NCBI GenBank assembly: GCA_030917395.1
Contig: JAUPUU010000297.1
Span: 52,767-116,766, forward strand
From: Cyanobacteriota bacterium erpe_2018_sw_21hr_WHONDRS-SW48-000092_B_bin.40
GTDB taxonomy: Bacteria > Cyanobacteriota > Vampirovibrionia > Obscuribacterales > Obscuribacteraceae
DNA: 64,000 nucleotides
Direction: 5' to 3'
Both the position numbers and the translations under genes were made by a program. This document shows, one piece after another, positions 1 to 8,673 of this stretch. Positions within the stretch are counted from its first letter, which is position 1. Every line of letters starts with the position of its first letter. The notes beneath the pieces were generated by a model. It was not told where the DNA came from and searched no databases. It was given only the letters and a program-made list of their open reading frames with translations.

Positions 1-1
1 C

Positions 2-670
2 ATTACGCCTAGCGAGGACGATTGGCCCTTTCTATTTTTACCTCGGCGTGAGCTGCCTATGACCTATGTTTGGCCGATTTTCCTAATCATATTTGTTGGC
101 TTCTTGCCGCTCTATAAAGAGATACGCAAGACCGATGATGCCGCCATCGACAGCCTGATGTTTTGCTTGGGCATGGGCTTTATGCTTCTAGAAGTGCGCT
201 CGATGTCAGAATTATCGCTACTGTTTGGTTCAACCTGGCTGGTCAATAGTGTCATTATTGCTGCGGTGATGCTCTTTATCTTGCTCTCTAACTATATTGC
301 TTCTAAGTTGAGCACCAAATGGACGCCTCTGCTGACCATGGTTCTAATGGCTGTTCTGGTGCTATCTGCTTTCGTTAAAGCTAGTTCTTTAGCGGCTTTT
401 GGACCAGTAGGCGGAAGCGTTCTCGGTTGCCTTGTCTTTCTTCTGCCGTTGATTTTCTCATCGGCGATTTTCAGCTTGATGTTTAAGACCAGCAAGAGTG
501 TCAATCGCGCTTTGGCTTTCAATTTGGTTGGCGGCCTGGTGGGTGTTTGTCTTGAATATTTATCAATGGTGTTTGGTATTAAGGCCCTGACTTATATTGC
601 CATCGCCATCTACCTGGTGGTTTTGTATCTCACCAAAAAGGCGGTTGCTCGATCTGTGGTCGGGAGCTAA
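2..670 (+). CDS. Spermidine-synthase-like membrane protein, C-terminal part (5' truncated)
   Basis: The frame is open from base 2 through the ATG given in the ORF track, so the real start lies outside the window and only about 222 C-terminal residues are seen. Just before that ATG the frame reads DDWPFLFLPRRELP, which resembles the junction seen in large proteins where a spermidine-synthase-like (Rossmann) domain is followed by membrane helices. The visible part is almost all membrane: about seven hydrophobic segments, with a GMGFMLLEVRS motif and a short basic tail. The enzyme half is not visible, so no reaction can be assigned. The family call rests on the DDWPF motif and the helix pattern. 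It converges on the deaminase gene downstream. Confidence 0.6.
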   Translation: MTPSEDDWPFLFLPRRELPMTYVWPIFLIIFVGFLPLYKEIRKTDDAAIDSLMFCLGMGFMLLEVRSMSELSLLFGSTWLVNSVIIAAVMLFILLSNYIASKLSTKWTPLLTMVLMAVLVLSAFVKASSLAAFGPVGGSVLGCLVFLLPLIFSSAIFSLMFKTSKSVNRALAFNLVGGLVGVCLEYLSMVFGIKALTYIAIAIYLVVLYLTKKAVARSVVGS

Positions 671-772
671 GACAGAAGAATTGCCAGGAATTTCGCTATT
701 TCTCTCTTTCTGAATGAACGACCTGTCGTCTGTTCAACGGTTGCATAATTCGTAATTTGTTATTGTCTAACT

Positions 773-826
773 TTCGACAGTTCGTTAATTACTCTCGTGC
801 TCTCGTCGTATTGTTGAACTGTCGAA
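773..826. repeat. Inverted repeat between convergent genes
   Basis: TTCGACAGTTC at 773-783 and its exact reverse complement GAACTGTCGAA at 816-826 form an 11-bp perfect stem with a 32-nt loop in the 206-bp spacer between two convergent genes. There is no adjacent T-run, and the loop is long for an intrinsic terminator, so it could be a cruciform, a protein site or a weak terminator. The left arm lies in a motif (ATTGTCTAACTTTCGA) that recurs in slightly altered form near 2301. Confidence 0.5.
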
Positions 827-876
827 CTTTCGAATTAACTAATTGCCGTTAAGTCTAAAGTTGGTAATCTCCAGTT

Positions 877-1335
877 CTATACAACTCCAATATCTTCGTT
901 CCAAACTTTGGGGTGTTTTTGCTGAAATTCCTTGAGCAAATCGAAGCATTGATCTAGATCTAGATCGATAACTTCAACACCGTTGTCACGCATAAATTGA
1001 GCAGAGCTTTTAAAGGTGCGGTTCTCGCCGGCGATAACTTTGGCGATGCCAAATTGCACCACCGCTCCAGCGCACATGGCGCAAGGCATCAAGGTGGAGT
1101 AGATCACTGTATCGCGATAACTTACTTGTCTTCCGGCATTGCGTAGGCAGTCTATTTCACCATGGGCAGTAGGGTCACCTTGCTGCACTCGTCGATTGTG
1201 GCCACGCCCAATAATCTGACCGGCTCTAACCAAGACTGAACCGATTGGAATACCACCTTCGGCAAATCCTTTTCTGGCCTGGTTGATTGCTTCTTCCATA
1301 AACTCGTCTGGTTTATTTTGAGCGCTCTTTTCCAT
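877..1335 (-). CDS. Cytosine deaminase, FCY1-like
   Basis: Zinc-dependent deaminase of the cytidine/deoxycytidylate superfamily, about 152 aa. The HGE motif (Zn-binding His and proton-shuttling Glu) and PCAMC (two Zn-binding Cys) are both present. Overall it resembles yeast-type cytosine deaminase more than TadA: EGGIPIGSVLV, the GRGHNRR segment, the ENRTFKSS segment after the zinc site, and a C-terminal WNEDIG. The expected reaction is cytosine to uracil plus ammonia (pyrimidine salvage); guanine deaminase or another nucleobase deaminase is the main alternative. The ORF track starts 17 codons upstream, but AAGGAAG sits 8 nt before the ATG of MEKSAQ, so that start is preferred. It is a single gene, convergent with the membrane protein to its left. 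Confidence 0.8.
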   Translation of the reverse strand: MEKSAQNKPDEFMEEAINQARKGFAEGGIPIGSVLVRAGQIIGRGHNRRVQQGDPTAHGEIDCLRNAGRQVSYRDTVIYSTLMPCAMCAGAVVQFGIAKVIAGENRTFKSSAQFMRDNGVEVIDLDLDQCFDLLKEFQQKHPKVWNEDIGVV

Positions 1336-1562
1336 CTGAAATTCTTCCTTTTTGTTGCCGATTACTCTCTTTGAACCAAGCACCAAAGGTGGAGCGGTGC
1401 TGCCGAATTTCGCCTTTGGCAGCGCTCGTTGCTGGTCTGATAATGTATATTATGTTTCATTGACCAGTCGAGGGCCTCTAAAGGCCTGCCAGTATTGGGT
1501 TTCCGGGCTCGAATTTTAATGGCGTTTTGGCCTCAAAAAGAATTTGGGCAGGACAATCTGAC

Positions 1563-2147
1563 CTAATCAATTTTCAGAGCGGCAAGAATATCTTCTTCGA
1601 TCCAGCCACGTCTAAGTAAGGTATCGCCTACGCCACCAGTAGCAAAGCGTTGCTCTAGAAGGGCAATGATCATCAAGTCCTCTGCTACAAGTCCTAATGC
1701 CATTAGCTGCAGTGCTAAGGCATCAGATACCTCTTCATCTGGTGCTATGAGTTCTTGACCAATTAAAAGACCGTCTAATTCTTCTTGCGATATAAATTGT
1801 TTTTCCAGCAGAATCTCACCTAACTGTCGGTCGCTGTTCTGCTGCTCCTGAACGGCCTCTTTTAGCTGCTCGAGGGTAATCATGCCAGAGGCTAAACAAA
1901 GCTGGCCTAAACGGAGCTTAGAATTGAATTTATTGCTGCCACCACTTGAATGCTCATGAACATTTCTATTTGAAGAAAGTTCTTCATGGGCAGTACGAAT
2001 AGCTTGTAAAGCAATACGCGCTTGTTCTGTGGCTTTGGTCGAATTAAAAGGTTGTGACAATCTTTCTGTTAACCGCAAGGTTATTTCGTCAATGCTTGAG
2101 GCATCAGCGCTTTTGTCTAGTTTTAGTGCATGAAAATGATTATTCAT
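1563..2147 (-). CDS. MshEN-like (GspE/PilB N-terminal-like) domain protein
   Basis: 194 aa, soluble. Residues about 80-110 read LGQLCLASGMITLEQLKEAV, followed by a second LGEILLEKQFISQEELDGLL unit and a degenerate third near the C-terminus (GDTLLRRGWIEEDILAAL). This is the pattern of the MshEN/GspE-N domain, which in some type II secretion and pilus ATPases binds c-di-GMP. There is no ATPase domain. The first 60 residues (FHALKLDKSADASSIDE...) look like a degenerate J-domain-type helical bundle without HPD, a weak call. A second MshEN-like protein lies at 60172-61731. A regulatory or scaffold role is inference. The start codon has only a weak Shine-Dalgarno sequence. Confidence 0.65.
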   Translation of the reverse strand: MNNHFHALKLDKSADASSIDEITLRLTERLSQPFNSTKATEQARIALQAIRTAHEELSSNRNVHEHSSGGSNKFNSKLRLGQLCLASGMITLEQLKEAVQEQQNSDRQLGEILLEKQFISQEELDGLLIGQELIAPDEEVSDALALQLMALGLVAEDLMIIALLEQRFATGGVGDTLLRRGWIEEDILAALKID

Positions 2148-2205
2148 AATTTTTTGTCAGCAAGTGAAAACTTCTACGAAAGGTTCAGTGAATGGTTTAT
2201 CTAAT

Positions 2206-2302
2206 ATTATAGAGTCGGTAAGGCTTGACGAGTCGACAATACGACTAGTCGAGTTATCGACTTTTCCAATTATCGTATTTAGCAAAAGATCAATTGTATA
2301 AT
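2206..2302. promoter_or_regulatory. Divergent promoter region with palindrome
   Basis: The 292-bp spacer between the divergent MshEN-like and SulP genes holds a perfect TATAAT on each strand: minus strand at 2206-2211 and plus strand at 2297-2302. Neither has a convincing -35 box at 16-18 bp. Between them lies the 10-bp perfect palindrome CGACTAGTCG (2242-2251), surrounded by further GTCGA/TCGAC steps, which could be an operator. Confidence 0.35.
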
Positions 2303-2439
2303 TGTCTAATTTTCGATAATTAGTATCGTGCTCTGTTCTAACTTTTATCTGTTCTACTCGTTGTATTTATTTCTCGTTGTTCTTACTAACAGTCGTAAAC
2401 TGCAGAATCAACCAAAAGAGTCCTTAGCTTAAGGTACCC

Positions 2440-4974
2440 ATGACATCAGCACCTCTAAACCAAGCCGGTAACCGTGTAAAAGCTTTCGACTTCAAGTTCT
2501 TGTCGAAAGAATGGTTGGCAATGTTCAATCCTTCTACTGTTGGCCGGGATTTCCTTGCTGGCATCACAGTGGCTATGGTGGCTCTGCCGCTCAACCTTGC
2601 TCTGGCAGTTGCCTCCGGTGTTGAGCCAGCCTTGGGAATCGTTTCTGGTATCGTGGCTGGAGTTATCGCTGCCCTCTTTGGTGGGCAGCGGTACGCCATA
2701 ACTGGTCCTGCTGCAGCTATGGCCGTTGTATTGATTGAAGTTGCTCACAACTTTGGCATGGGCGGAATCTTCTTTGTTGGCCTGGTAGGCGGTATCCTGC
2801 AGATTGTAGCCGGCTTGCTGAAACTGGGGAGAATCATCTCCTTCCTGCCAATGCCTGTCATTGTGGGCTTTGCTAACGCCATTGGTATTCTTGTTATCTT
2901 CAACACGGTTGATGACTTCTTTGGCTTACAAGTAAGGCCGCTACATCTCCATACGGCCGCCACAGCAGCCACTGCTGTTGTTGGGTCGCCGTTTATTCCT
3001 GAATTTGTCAAAGACGTCAGCGACTTAATTCAGCGTATTTTTATTCACAACGAGTGCAATGTTCAGGCTGTCATTATTGGCCTGCTCGTAATTGCTCTCT
3101 CCGTGCTCGTGCCGCGCTTTACCAAAGTGGTGCCGGGTTCGTTAATAGCCATTGTTGCGGCCTCGATTGCCGCAAATCTCCTTCATTTTGATATTCCTCG
3201 GGTAGTCGATTTAGCGCCTCTGACTAATATCAATTTGATGCCGCATTGGCCAACATTGCCCACTGGTATTACTACTTTTCAGCAATATCAAGCTCTCACT
3301 CTTTATGCCATCACTGTTTTCATGTTGGGTTCAATTGAATCGCTGCTTTCAGCCACAGTGGCCGATGGTATGTCATTGCGCTCTAAGCATCGGCCCGATC
3401 AAGAACTGATTGGTCAAGGTCTTGCTAATTTCGCTATGCCGTTCTTCGGCGGTATTCCAGTTACTGGTGTAATTGCTCGCACTGCAGTCAATATCACAGC
3501 CGGTGCGCGCACTCGCCTAGCAGCAATCATTCACTCAGGGGTTCTGCTCTTACTAGTACTTTGTTTTGCTCATCTAGCCGAACAGATTCCTCTGGCAGCT
3601 TTGGCTGGGGTGCTTGTTTTGACTGGCTTCCGCTTGATTGAGTGGGATGAAATTCGCGAAATTTGGCGAGGCTCAAGGACAGAAGGCTGGGTAGTGTTGG
3701 CTACCACAGTGGCTTCAGTCTGCGTTGACTTGACAGCTGGCATCCTAACGGGCTTGCTTCTCACCTGCGTTTTGACAGTGCAAAAAATGAGCTTACTCAG
3801 CCTGGTTAGCGAAGTTGGCGAGGATGACGATCGCATCGAAGCTACCCAGCAAATTCCTAGCTGCAAGTTTGTGCGCACCTATCTAGTTGATGGTCCGCTG
3901 TTCTTCGGAGCGGCGGAGCGCTTTACCGAGAATATTTTGCTCACTCAAGATTTGCGCGCTTTGATTTTACATATGCGCTCACTCAACATGATGGATATCA
4001 CAGGGGTAGAGACACTATTGGCTATCCACTCTCAGCTCAAGCGCAATAATGTTCGCCTGGTTATTGCTGAGCTTCCTGGTCAACCCCTTGAGTTGATGAA
4101 AAAGACTGGTGCCTTGGAGAAAATAGGCATTGAGAACTGTTTTTCTGACTACAAAGAAGCCCAACTTGATGTCAATGAGAAATTGCTGACTTCGGTCTGT
4201 CAGGGCTGTTCCGCCGGTATTAATCCTGAGATAAAAGGCAAGATGACTGGCCCTCGTGACTGCAAGCTGCGCAGCGCTTTACTAATGGACAATAGTCGAC
4301 TGACCAAGACATTAAAAGCGCGTATGGATCGTACTCAGAAAATCAAAACTGGTACCTTTACGGCTATTAGTCCTGACATTCTCCGCCTTGTCAGAGTAAG
4401 CAAACCAGAAGACATACCTGAGTTCCTTCGCGATACACCCATCGAAGCCTTGCTTAAATGCCAGAATATGGGCGAAGTTGATGCCAATCAGTCAGAGGAT
4501 CCTGATCTCGTAATTGGTATGTGTATTGACTATCGCAAGTCACTCTCTCTACCTCAAAACTGCGCTTACGTCATTAGGCGAACAGGGGCTAATATGGCTG
4601 GTTCAGAGTTTTCGCTTGCTCTTGCTCTTTCAACCGGTATTGAATATATGGCATTAATCGCTCATAACCACTGCGTTATGTCTGACCCACACGTCAAACG
4701 TGGTGCCTTTGTTTCAGCTTTAACAGGCAAGCATGGCTGGAGCGATGATCAAGCCCTTAGTTTCTTTGATGAACATGCCTCCAGTCGAGAAATCGACGAT
4801 GCCATCGACTTCTCTATTAAAGAGTCGCGCCGTCTAAGTAATCTCTTCCGTGGGCTTAAAGTGGTGCCGATGCTCTTTATGCTCGAAGATAACTTGGTAT
4901 ATCTGGTAAAAGATTGGGTGCGTGAGAAGGAAGGTAAAGATGAAGCCGACGAGGATTCTTACCTCAGCGATTAG
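2440..4974 (+). CDS. SulP anion transporter fused to STAS and beta-carbonic anhydrase domains
   Basis: 844 aa inner-membrane protein in three parts. Residues about 30-460 are a SulP transporter (about 10-12 hydrophobic segments; AITGPAAAMAVVL and FFGGIPVTGVIARTAVN are typical SulP motifs). Residues about 477-570 are a STAS domain. Residues about 640-830 are a beta-carbonic anhydrase module with the zinc and catalytic residues present: CxDxR at C695-D697-R699 and HxxC at H742-C745. SulP-carbonic anhydrase fusions are a known class, thought to couple bicarbonate uptake to CO2/HCO3- conversion; sulfate transport is possible. A Cys-rich stretch (VCQGCSAG) links STAS to the anhydrase. There is no partner gene in an operon. 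The divergent promoter region lies upstream. Confidence 0.9.
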   Translation: MTSAPLNQAGNRVKAFDFKFLSKEWLAMFNPSTVGRDFLAGITVAMVALPLNLALAVASGVEPALGIVSGIVAGVIAALFGGQRYAITGPAAAMAVVLIEVAHNFGMGGIFFVGLVGGILQIVAGLLKLGRIISFLPMPVIVGFANAIGILVIFNTVDDFFGLQVRPLHLHTAATAATAVVGSPFIPEFVKDVSDLIQRIFIHNECNVQAVIIGLLVIALSVLVPRFTKVVPGSLIAIVAASIAANLLHFDIPRVVDLAPLTNINLMPHWPTLPTGITTFQQYQALTLYAITVFMLGSIESLLSATVADGMSLRSKHRPDQELIGQGLANFAMPFFGGIPVTGVIARTAVNITAGARTRLAAIIHSGVLLLLVLCFAHLAEQIPLAALAGVLVLTGFRLIEWDEIREIWRGSRTEGWVVLATTVASVCVDLTAGILTGLLLTCVLTVQKMSLLSLVSEVGEDDDRIEATQQIPSCKFVRTYLVDGPLFFGAAERFTENILLTQDLRALILHMRSLNMMDITGVETLLAIHSQLKRNNVRLVIAELPGQPLELMKKTGALEKIGIENCFSDYKEAQLDVNEKLLTSVCQGCSAGINPEIKGKMTGPRDCKLRSALLMDNSRLTKTLKARMDRTQKIKTGTFTAISPDILRLVRVSKPEDIPEFLRDTPIEALLKCQNMGEVDANQSEDPDLVIGMCIDYRKSLSLPQNCAYVIRRTGANMAGSEFSLALALSTGIEYMALIAHNHCVMSDPHVKRGAFVSALTGKHGWSDDQALSFFDEHASSREIDDAIDFSIKESRRLSNLFRGLKVVPMLFMLEDNLVYLVKDWVREKEGKDEADEDSYLSD

Positions 4975-5072
4975 TTACAGGACTACGCTCTTCACGCGAA
5001 TCTAAAATTGTTCTCAACGAAGCAAAAATAGATTATTAGAGTAATGCTTCCGAACCGGCTCTTGAGATCGTC

Positions 5073-5078
5073 TATAAT
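5073..5078 (+). promoter_or_regulatory. -10 box of the downstream membrane protein gene
   Basis: A perfect TATAAT lies 24 bp before the chosen ATG at 5103. Only weak -35 candidates (around 5046-5053) sit at an acceptable distance, so this is a -10 call only. Confidence 0.35.
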
Positions 5079-5102
5079 CTTCTCGCATTCATCGAGGTGG
5101 TT

Positions 5103-6284
5103 ATGGTCGAGGGTAAGTTGCGCTTCAGCACAATATTTGTTGCTCTTGCGGCGCTTGTATTTTCGCTAGCTTATTTCGTCAAAGCGAAAGAGCCAATTCT
5201 GCAAATTGTTAGCCCAAGCAGAATCATGGCTTCGGCTACTGCCTTACCAAATAGCACTGATTCGAAATTTGCTGAGATGGTCATGAATAGCTCAAGCTAT
5301 GCCGTATTCTTATGCCGTAGTGAATACTCGAGCGGCAATGCTAATTCTCTTGAAGCCTTGAGAGGATGGGCGGCACAGCAATTTCATAATGATCCTCGTT
5401 TCCTCCATCCTGTGATTTTGCCCAAGGCTACAGCTAGTTCTACCTTTATCAATTCCACTGCCTATTGCCTTTTTGCTGCACCCTATTATTATGCCTCCCA
5501 AGCGGCGGCTAGTTTAATTAGCAGCCGGGTTGATGGCTATTGCGACAGTGAGTCTTTCCGCGTCTTCAAGAACGATTTTGCCGGTCTTTTTGGCAGCAAT
5601 GCCGAAGCCGCAACTCTTCTTGCTCGCTATCAGTCAGACCGAGCCCGCACAGCTATTAATCCACTGCTATCTGTATTGTTCTGGCTCGTCATAGTGGTGC
5701 TTTCTCCTGCTTTGACTGGCTCCTTCAAGCGCGCTGCCAGTTTCTGGAGGGCACCATTCATGAGCAGTGATCACTCCGCTAGAAAGAGCGCCACAGCAGC
5801 CGCTTATTTCGCTTATTTTGTCTCTTTTCTTGGACTCTATTACTCTGCTCAGGCCATAATCGTAGAGAGCACTGCTGGCGCTTCTGCCATTGCCGCCATC
5901 GTATGTGGTGCCTCCGCGCTATATGTTTTGTTTCCTATCAAAGTATTTGTCGATAACGACGAAGTCTTGATGTTGCGGTCGACTATTTCAGTTCGCTCCG
6001 TCTTGATTTCGGCCTGGTTGTTCTTAAGTGTACTTTCAATACAAATGTTGACTTGGATTAAGCAGGGAGTTTTGACCGAACCCGATCCAATTAGCCTGTT
6101 GATATCTGCTGTTACGGGTGACTTCATTCATGACCCTTTAACCGCCAAGCGCTGGATTTCAACAGCAATTGCTCTGACTTGGTCGGTTAGCTTTGTCTTC
6201 ATCTTGAAAATACTGTCAAGACGTGACGCTGAGAGCTCCAGAGAAGTGACGAAGAAGTTGGCTGGTTTAGGCGCGAAACACTAG
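5103..6284 (+). CDS. Polytopic membrane protein of unknown function
   Basis: 393 aa; family not recognised. One hydrophobic segment near the N-terminus (residues about 9-25) is followed by about 170 polar residues with several Cys and Tyr, probably a periplasmic domain. Five further hydrophobic segments make up the C-terminal half. The ORF track begins at GTG 5097, but GAGG at 5094-5097 lies 5 nt before ATG 5103, so the ATG is preferred. No catalytic motif is visible. Its 3' end overlaps the likely promoter of the tRNA-Leu gene. Confidence 0.6.
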   Translation: MVEGKLRFSTIFVALAALVFSLAYFVKAKEPILQIVSPSRIMASATALPNSTDSKFAEMVMNSSSYAVFLCRSEYSSGNANSLEALRGWAAQQFHNDPRFLHPVILPKATASSTFINSTAYCLFAAPYYYASQAAASLISSRVDGYCDSESFRVFKNDFAGLFGSNAEAATLLARYQSDRARTAINPLLSVLFWLVIVVLSPALTGSFKRAASFWRAPFMSSDHSARKSATAAAYFAYFVSFLGLYYSAQAIIVESTAGASAIAAIVCGASALYVLFPIKVFVDNDEVLMLRSTISVRSVLISAWLFLSVLSIQMLTWIKQGVLTEPDPISLLISAVTGDFIHDPLTAKRWISTAIALTWSVSFVFILKILSRRDAESSREVTKKLAGLGAKH

Positions 6285-6293
6285 TGCTAAAAT
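6266..6293 (+). promoter_or_regulatory. Candidate tRNA-Leu promoter
   Basis: TTTAGG and TAAAAT are separated by 16 bp, and TAAAAT ends 13 nt before the tRNA 5' end. The -35 box lies inside the last codons of the upstream ORF. Confidence 0.35.
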
Positions 6294-6306
6294 AAATAGC
6301 TCTGCC

Positions 6307-6392
6307 TGCCCTTGTGTCGGAACTGGTATACGAGACGCACTTAAAATGCGTTGCCCGTAAGGGATTGAGGGTTCGACTCCCTCCGAGGGCAA
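6307..6392 (+). tRNA. tRNA-Leu (TAA)
   Basis: Acceptor arms TGCCCTT and GAGGGCA pair with one G-U. The anticodon stem ACGCA/TGCGT encloses loop CTTAAAA, giving anticodon TAA. A class II variable arm (TGCCCGTAAGGGAT) and a T-arm GAGGG-TTCGACT-CCCTC are present. Discriminator A is followed by AATTTTT, so CCA is not encoded. Base 38 is A. Confidence 0.95.
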
Positions 6393-6443
6393 ATTTTTCT
6401 CAGCGGCTTAAAGCTCATAGAGTTTAGGCCTTAGGTAATTTAA

Positions 6444-7625
6444 GTGTCTAACTCATTCGATACGATTGTAGTTGGCCTTGGTGCCATGGGTAGCGCTACT
6501 CTTTACCAGCTAGCACAGCGTGGTATTAGAGCTCTAGGCATTGACCTTTTGGCGCCTCCACATACCCTTGGTTCGTCCCATGGTGATACTCGCATCACCC
6601 GTCAGGCAATCGGGGAAGGTGACCATTACACGCCCCTCTCCTTGCGTTCTTATGAAATCTTTCGTGAGATGGAGCGACTGACCGAAACCAGCCTGCTGGA
6701 AGTTACCGGTGGTCTGATGATTTCAAGCCTGAGCGAGCCAGTTTCGGTCGTGCACGTGCCGCAATTTTTCCAAAACACCGTGGCTGCCGCCCAGAAGTTT
6801 GGTATCAAGCACGAGATCTTAAATGCCAAAGAAATGCGTCTGCGCTTCCCGCAATTCAACGTTGACGATGATGAAATGGGCTACTTCGAATACGATGCTG
6901 CTTACTTACGTCCTGAAGAAATTATTCGTGTTCAATTGAAATTGGCCGGAGAGCTTGGTGCAACTATTCATACAAACGAGACTGTTATTGGCTTTGAAGA
7001 GAATGCCAAAGGCGTTGAAGTTTATACTAATCAAGGTACTTATACTGCCGAGCGCTTAGTGCTCTCTGTAGGGCCCTGGCTGACCGAGCTATTGCCGCAG
7101 CTAAAGCCAGTCTTCAAGGTTTATCGCCAAGTTCTTTACTGGTTTGATATTGCTGATTCATTTGAACAATTTGCTCCGCCAAAGTTTCCCCTCTTTATTT
7201 GGCAGTTAAAAGGTGCAGAAGCCGGAGTCTACGGGTTGCCAGCCCTAGATGGCCCGAATGGCGGTTTCAAAATAGGCAGTTCTAACTATCTCACTGAGCC
7301 GGTAACCCCTGATTCGGTAGAGCGGTCAGTCAGTGCTGAAGAGACCGTTGAAATGTTCAATAGCAAAGTCGAGCGGTGCTTCCCCTTGGCCAATAACAAG
7401 TGCCTAAAGTCTGCAGTTTGTCTCTACACTGTCACGCCAGATAGTGCCTTTGTCATTGATTGGCTGCCAGATTCGCAGCGCATTGTTATCTGCTCACCGT
7501 GTTCAGGGCACGGCTTTAAGCATGCTGCAGCCATTGGCGAAAGTATTGCGGAGATGACTACTAAGGGTCACTCTCACTTAGATCTTAGCGCTTTTAAGCT
7601 GGCTCGACTGGCTCAGTCTACTTGA
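6444..7625 (+). CDS. Monomeric sarcosine oxidase / N-methyltryptophan oxidase family flavoenzyme
   Basis: 393 aa, the usual length for monomeric sarcosine oxidase (about 390). The Rossmann FAD motif GLGAMGSA is at residues 11-18, with SSHGDTRITR near residue 50, the family's flavin-contact segment. CLYTVTPD carries C326, matching the Cys that binds FAD covalently in monomeric sarcosine oxidase and MTOX, and CSGHGFKHAAAIGE is near the C-terminus. The expected reaction is oxidative demethylation of an N-methyl amino acid (sarcosine or N-methyltryptophan) with O2, giving formaldehyde and H2O2; the substrate cannot be read from sequence. The start is GTG. It runs head to head by its 3' end with the FAH-family gene. 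Confidence 0.85.
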   Translation: MSNSFDTIVVGLGAMGSATLYQLAQRGIRALGIDLLAPPHTLGSSHGDTRITRQAIGEGDHYTPLSLRSYEIFREMERLTETSLLEVTGGLMISSLSEPVSVVHVPQFFQNTVAAAQKFGIKHEILNAKEMRLRFPQFNVDDDEMGYFEYDAAYLRPEEIIRVQLKLAGELGATIHTNETVIGFEENAKGVEVYTNQGTYTAERLVLSVGPWLTELLPQLKPVFKVYRQVLYWFDIADSFEQFAPPKFPLFIWQLKGAEAGVYGLPALDGPNGGFKIGSSNYLTEPVTPDSVERSVSAEETVEMFNSKVERCFPLANNKCLKSAVCLYTVTPDSAFVIDWLPDSQRIVICSPCSGHGFKHAAAIGESIAEMTTKGHSHLDLSAFKLARLAQST

Positions 7626-7628
7626 TGC

Positions 7629-8468
7629 CTATTTGACTTGAGCCAGTTCTTTAATGCGCACTTTGTTCTCCAGCACGCCGATACCGCTCACTTCCATTCT
7701 TACAACATCGCCGTCTTTGAGCCAGGGATAAACAGCTGGTGTCAATTCAACGCCATTGGCGTCATAGGTGGCCATAAATTCGGCAATGCAGCCATTGCCG
7801 ACGGTGCCTGAACCAAAGAAATAGCCAGGCTGTATAGCGATATTTTGGCTACCTAACCAGGCAAAGATTCTAGCGAAGCTCCAGGCTTTCTTCTCACCTG
7901 TTGTTGGATGAGTGTGATAGAGCGATTGATAGTTGCTGCGGGTTCTCTCTTCACCGTTAATAGTGAGAATCATCTCCATATCGAAGACACCGTTCTCGTC
8001 CATTTTTAGTTCAGAAGCCTTAACAAGCTTGGGGCCGATACTTTTGCCAACTACAAACTTGCTATTGGTTGGCCCTAAGCCTTCCATATCTTTTTTCTGA
8101 ATATCGCGAGCTGACCAATCATTGAGAATAGTGAAATAGCAGTGGTCTTTGATGAACTGCAAGGCTTCAGCTTCGCTCGTGAGCAGAGCGCCCTTGGTCG
8201 CGAGGCAGCCAATCTCGAACTCATAGTCAGGGGCTTTTACTACCGCAGGGAAGGTCACTTCTTCGCCGGTAGCGAAGACTTTATCGGCTGGCATGTCAAC
8301 CACATAATATGCAGCATGGTCGTACCAAACTGGTGAAACTGCTACGCCTCGCTTGGCACGAATCTGGCGAATGTGGGTCTCAAAACCAAGAAAATCTAGC
8401 AATACTCTTGGCTCGGGAACTTTGACGCCAAATAGTTCAACTGTATTCTCAGAATTCTTGTAGAGCAT
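7629..8468 (-). CDS. Fumarylacetoacetate hydrolase (FAH) family protein
   Basis: 279 aa, soluble. The FAH fold is indicated by DYEFEIG (metal-binding acidic residues), NDWSARDIQ, GPTNSKFVVGKSIGP, and a C-terminal GSGTVGNGC before the final beta strands. Family members are Mg2+-dependent C-C bond hydrolases, decarboxylases or isomerases of aromatic catabolism, or acylpyruvases. No aromatic-degradation genes lie nearby, so the substrate is open. A GAGGG Shine-Dalgarno sequence 5 nt before the ATG supports the start. It diverges from the rhodanese operon across a 205-bp spacer that contains a small GCCCTT/AAGGGC hairpin at 8545-8559. Confidence 0.8.
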   Translation of the reverse strand: MLYKNSENTVELFGVKVPEPRVLLDFLGFETHIRQIRAKRGVAVSPVWYDHAAYYVVDMPADKVFATGEEVTFPAVVKAPDYEFEIGCLATKGALLTSEAEALQFIKDHCYFTILNDWSARDIQKKDMEGLGPTNSKFVVGKSIGPKLVKASELKMDENGVFDMEMILTINGEERTRSNYQSLYHTHPTTGEKKAWSFARIFAWLGSQNIAIQPGYFFGSGTVGNGCIAEFMATYDANGVELTPAVYPWLKDGDVVRMEVSGIGVLENKVRIKELAQVK

Positions 8469-8673
8469 GCCGTCCCTCTTCTCTAGTTTCTAGTGCTTTG
8501 CGATTATGGCACGCTCCTGGGCGGGGCGCCGAAATCTCAATTTTGCCCTTATAAAGGGCTGCCAAGATAGGTTGCGGATGACCTCAAACTGCCAAATATT
8601 AGACAAATGACCATATTTGAACTGCTTGGGCTGCCAGCGAGTAAACTTAGACAGTGGCAAGCAGTAGGTAGTT

